Shown here in pieces: positions 1-7,500 of a stretch of DNA of 7,500 nt. The DNA lies in assembly GCF_001729245.1 (NCBI RefSeq), contig NZ_CP015217.1, positions 3,370,001 through 3,377,500 on the forward strand. Direction: 5' to 3'. A program made the translations under genes and the position numbers. The notes beneath the pieces were generated by a model, which ran no database searches, was not told the DNA's origin, and was given only the letters and a program-made list of their open reading frames with translations. Source of the DNA: Leptospira tipperaryensis (GTDB lineage Bacteria; Spirochaetota; Leptospiria; Leptospirales; Leptospiraceae). Within the stretch, counting starts at the first letter, position 1. Each line of letters opens with the position of its first letter.

Positions 1-2270
<2,270 letters not shown>

Positions 2271-2274
2271 GTTC

Positions 2275-5977
<3,703 letters not shown>

Positions 5978-6017
5978 TGAAAAAAACTATGACCTGTATA
6001 AACAAAACGAACCTACG

Positions 6018-6036
6018 TTTTTGCTTTTAGCAAAAA
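6018..6036. repeat. Perfect 8-bp inverted repeat with 3-base loop
   Basis: TTTTTGCT and AGCAAAAA flank a 3-base loop 63 bases before the rpoB start. The stem is AT-rich with only two G-C pairs, so it is a weak hairpin. It lacks the features of a terminator on the coding strand. Role unknown. Confidence 0.4.
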
Positions 6037-6051
6037 AGAAGGATTCGAACT

Positions 6052-6099
6052 CTTTCAGCCTAAGTCCTTTTTTAAGAAAAGATACTAAAATTCTGAAAG
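6052..6099 (-). other. Nested imperfect stem-loop in the rpoB leader
   Basis: Three arms nest around a common centre: CTTTCAG/CTGAAAG (6099-6093 with 6058-6052), AGT/ACT (6086-6084 with 6065-6063) and CTTTT/AAAAG (6081-6077 with 6071-6067), with a 5-base loop. Together they give about 15 base pairs separated by internal loops. It sits between the GC-rich hairpin and the rpoB start. It may be an RNase III-type processing site or only a chance fold in AT-rich sequence. Confidence 0.3.
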
Positions 6100-6117
6100 G
6101 CTGTAAATACAATAGAG

Positions 6118-6145
6118 CAAGAGGGCCTGAAACCAGGCCTCCTTG
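6118..6145 (-). terminator. GC-rich hairpin in the rplL-rpoB spacer, possible attenuator
   Basis: On the minus strand, GAGGCCTG (6141-6134) pairs with CAGGCCCTC (6129-6121), with one bulged C and a 4-base loop. The stem can be extended by CAA/TTG with a second bulge. It lies 56 bases after the rplL stop and is followed by a T-rich but interrupted run (TTGCTCTATTGTATTT) instead of a clean T tract. A full intrinsic terminator would cut off rpoB and rpoC, so a partial terminator or RNA-processing hairpin is more likely. By analogy, E. coli has an attenuator and an RNase III site in the same spacer. The structure is seen in the sequence; the function is inferred. Confidence 0.4.
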
Positions 6146-6150
6146 CCGTG

Positions 6151-6575
<425 letters not shown>

Positions 6576-6582
6576 TTATATG

Positions 6583-6588
6583 CTCCTT
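6583..6588 (-). promoter_or_regulatory. Ribosome-binding site of rplL
   Basis: AAGGAG on the minus strand lies 7 bases before the rplL ATG. It is close to the ideal Shine-Dalgarno sequence, in keeping with the high copy demand for L7/L12. Confidence 0.8.
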
Positions 6589-6625
6589 TGATTCCGTTTA
6601 GTCGTTTTGCTATTTAAAAAATACG

Positions 6626-7165
<540 letters not shown>

Positions 7166-7168
7166 TAA

Positions 7169-7172
7169 CTCC
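7169..7172 (-). promoter_or_regulatory. Ribosome-binding site of rplJ
   Basis: GGAG on the minus strand lies 9 bases before the rplJ ATG, inside the 27-base rplA-rplJ spacer. It supports the start at 7159. Confidence 0.7.
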
Positions 7173-7186
7173 AAATCTTGTCCAGG

Positions 7187-7500
7187 TCAGACGGAAGTAT
7201 TGACCAGTTCTTTCACGTCTACTTTCACGCCGACTCCCATCGTAGGAGAAACGGAGAAAGTTTTCAAATAATCGCCTTTTGCATCGGAAGGTTTATCACG
7301 CATCAGAGTTTGAACTACGGTGCGGATGTTTTCGACTAACTTCGTATTGTCGAAAGAAACCTTACCAACTCCGAGGTGAACGACACCGCCTTTATCGGGA
7401 CGATACTCGATACGACCTGCTTTCAATTCACCGACCGCTTTTGCTACGTCGTTGGTCACGGTTCCCGCTTTCGGTTTTGGCATAAGGCCTTTTCTACCGA
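7187..7500 (-). CDS. rplA: 50S ribosomal protein L1 (C-terminal part, truncated by window edge)
   Basis: L1 binds 23S rRNA at the mobile L1 stalk, where it helps release deacylated tRNA. In many bacteria it also represses its own mRNA. Only the last 103 complete codons plus a partial one are in the window; full L1 is about 230 residues. The visible frame begins [17 protein letters not shown], which is the L1 signature (G-x-x-GLMP-x-P-x-x-GTVT), followed by [13 protein letters not shown] and the C-terminal [17 protein letters not shown]. The ATG at 7483-7481 is the internal Met of GLMP and not a start codon, because the frame stays open to the window edge and conserved L1 sequence continues upstream of it. 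The stop is TGA at 7189-7187. The gene is followed 27 bases later by rplJ, the usual order. Confidence 0.97.
   Translation of the reverse strand, partial: GRKGLMPKPKAGTVTNDVAKAVGELKAGRIEYRPDKGGVVHLGVGKVSFDNTKLVENIRTVVQTLMRDKPSDAKGDYLKTFSVSPTMGVGVKVDVKELVNTSV

Noticed and set aside
6030..6100. GAGTTCGAATCC (minus strand, 6052-6041) resembles a tRNA T-arm
   Set aside because: The flanking 5-base T-stem does not pair properly, and no acceptor stem, D-arm or anticodon arm can be built around it.
7187..7483. A short 98-codon gene starting at the ATG 7483
   Set aside because: That ATG is the internal Met of the conserved L1 motif GLMP. The frame is open to the window edge and the upstream codons match L1, so this is a truncated rplA and not a small gene.

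Overview
This window is a segment of a bacterial ribosomal protein / RNA polymerase operon, transcribed entirely from the minus strand. Read in the direction of transcription, from high to low coordinates, the order is rplA (3' part only), rplJ, rplL, rpoB (complete), rpoC (5' part only). This is the classic L1-L10-L12-beta-beta' order found across bacteria. There are no mobile elements, CRISPR arrays, recognisable tRNA or rRNA genes, or accessory genes. Essentially all of the window is coding, apart from short spacers and one 245-base spacer between rplL and rpoB.

The proteins point to a spirochaete, most likely Leptospira. The reasons are the overall RpoB and RpoC sequence as I recognise it, the Asn at the beta position equivalent to E. 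coli Ser531 (described in naturally rifampicin-resistant spirochaetes), the AT-rich spacers and the moderate-GC coding sequence. The species cannot be decided from the window.

Layout: 7187-7500, the C-terminal end of ribosomal protein L1, cut by the window edge; 6626-7159, L10; 6201-6575, L7/L12; 5956-6200, a spacer with several inverted repeats that may act as an attenuator or processing site; 2275-5955, RNA polymerase beta; 1-2270, the first 756 residues of beta', cut inside the bridge helix. L10 anchors L7/L12 dimers to the ribosomal stalk. Beta and beta' form the active-site cleft of RNA polymerase. Co-transcription lets the cell match ribosome and polymerase synthesis. rpoB and rpoC are separated by only 4 bases, and the rplA-rplJ and rplL-rplJ gaps are also short, so the one large spacer is the obvious place to uncouple rpo from rpl expression.

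I found no undescribed multi-gene system. The points worth a second look are inside RpoB: the natural Asn in the rifampicin pocket, and a spirochaete-type insertion of about 67 residues that looks like a duplicated beta-hairpin unit. The structured rplL-rpoB spacer and the lack of room for an L10-type leader in front of rplJ are also of interest.
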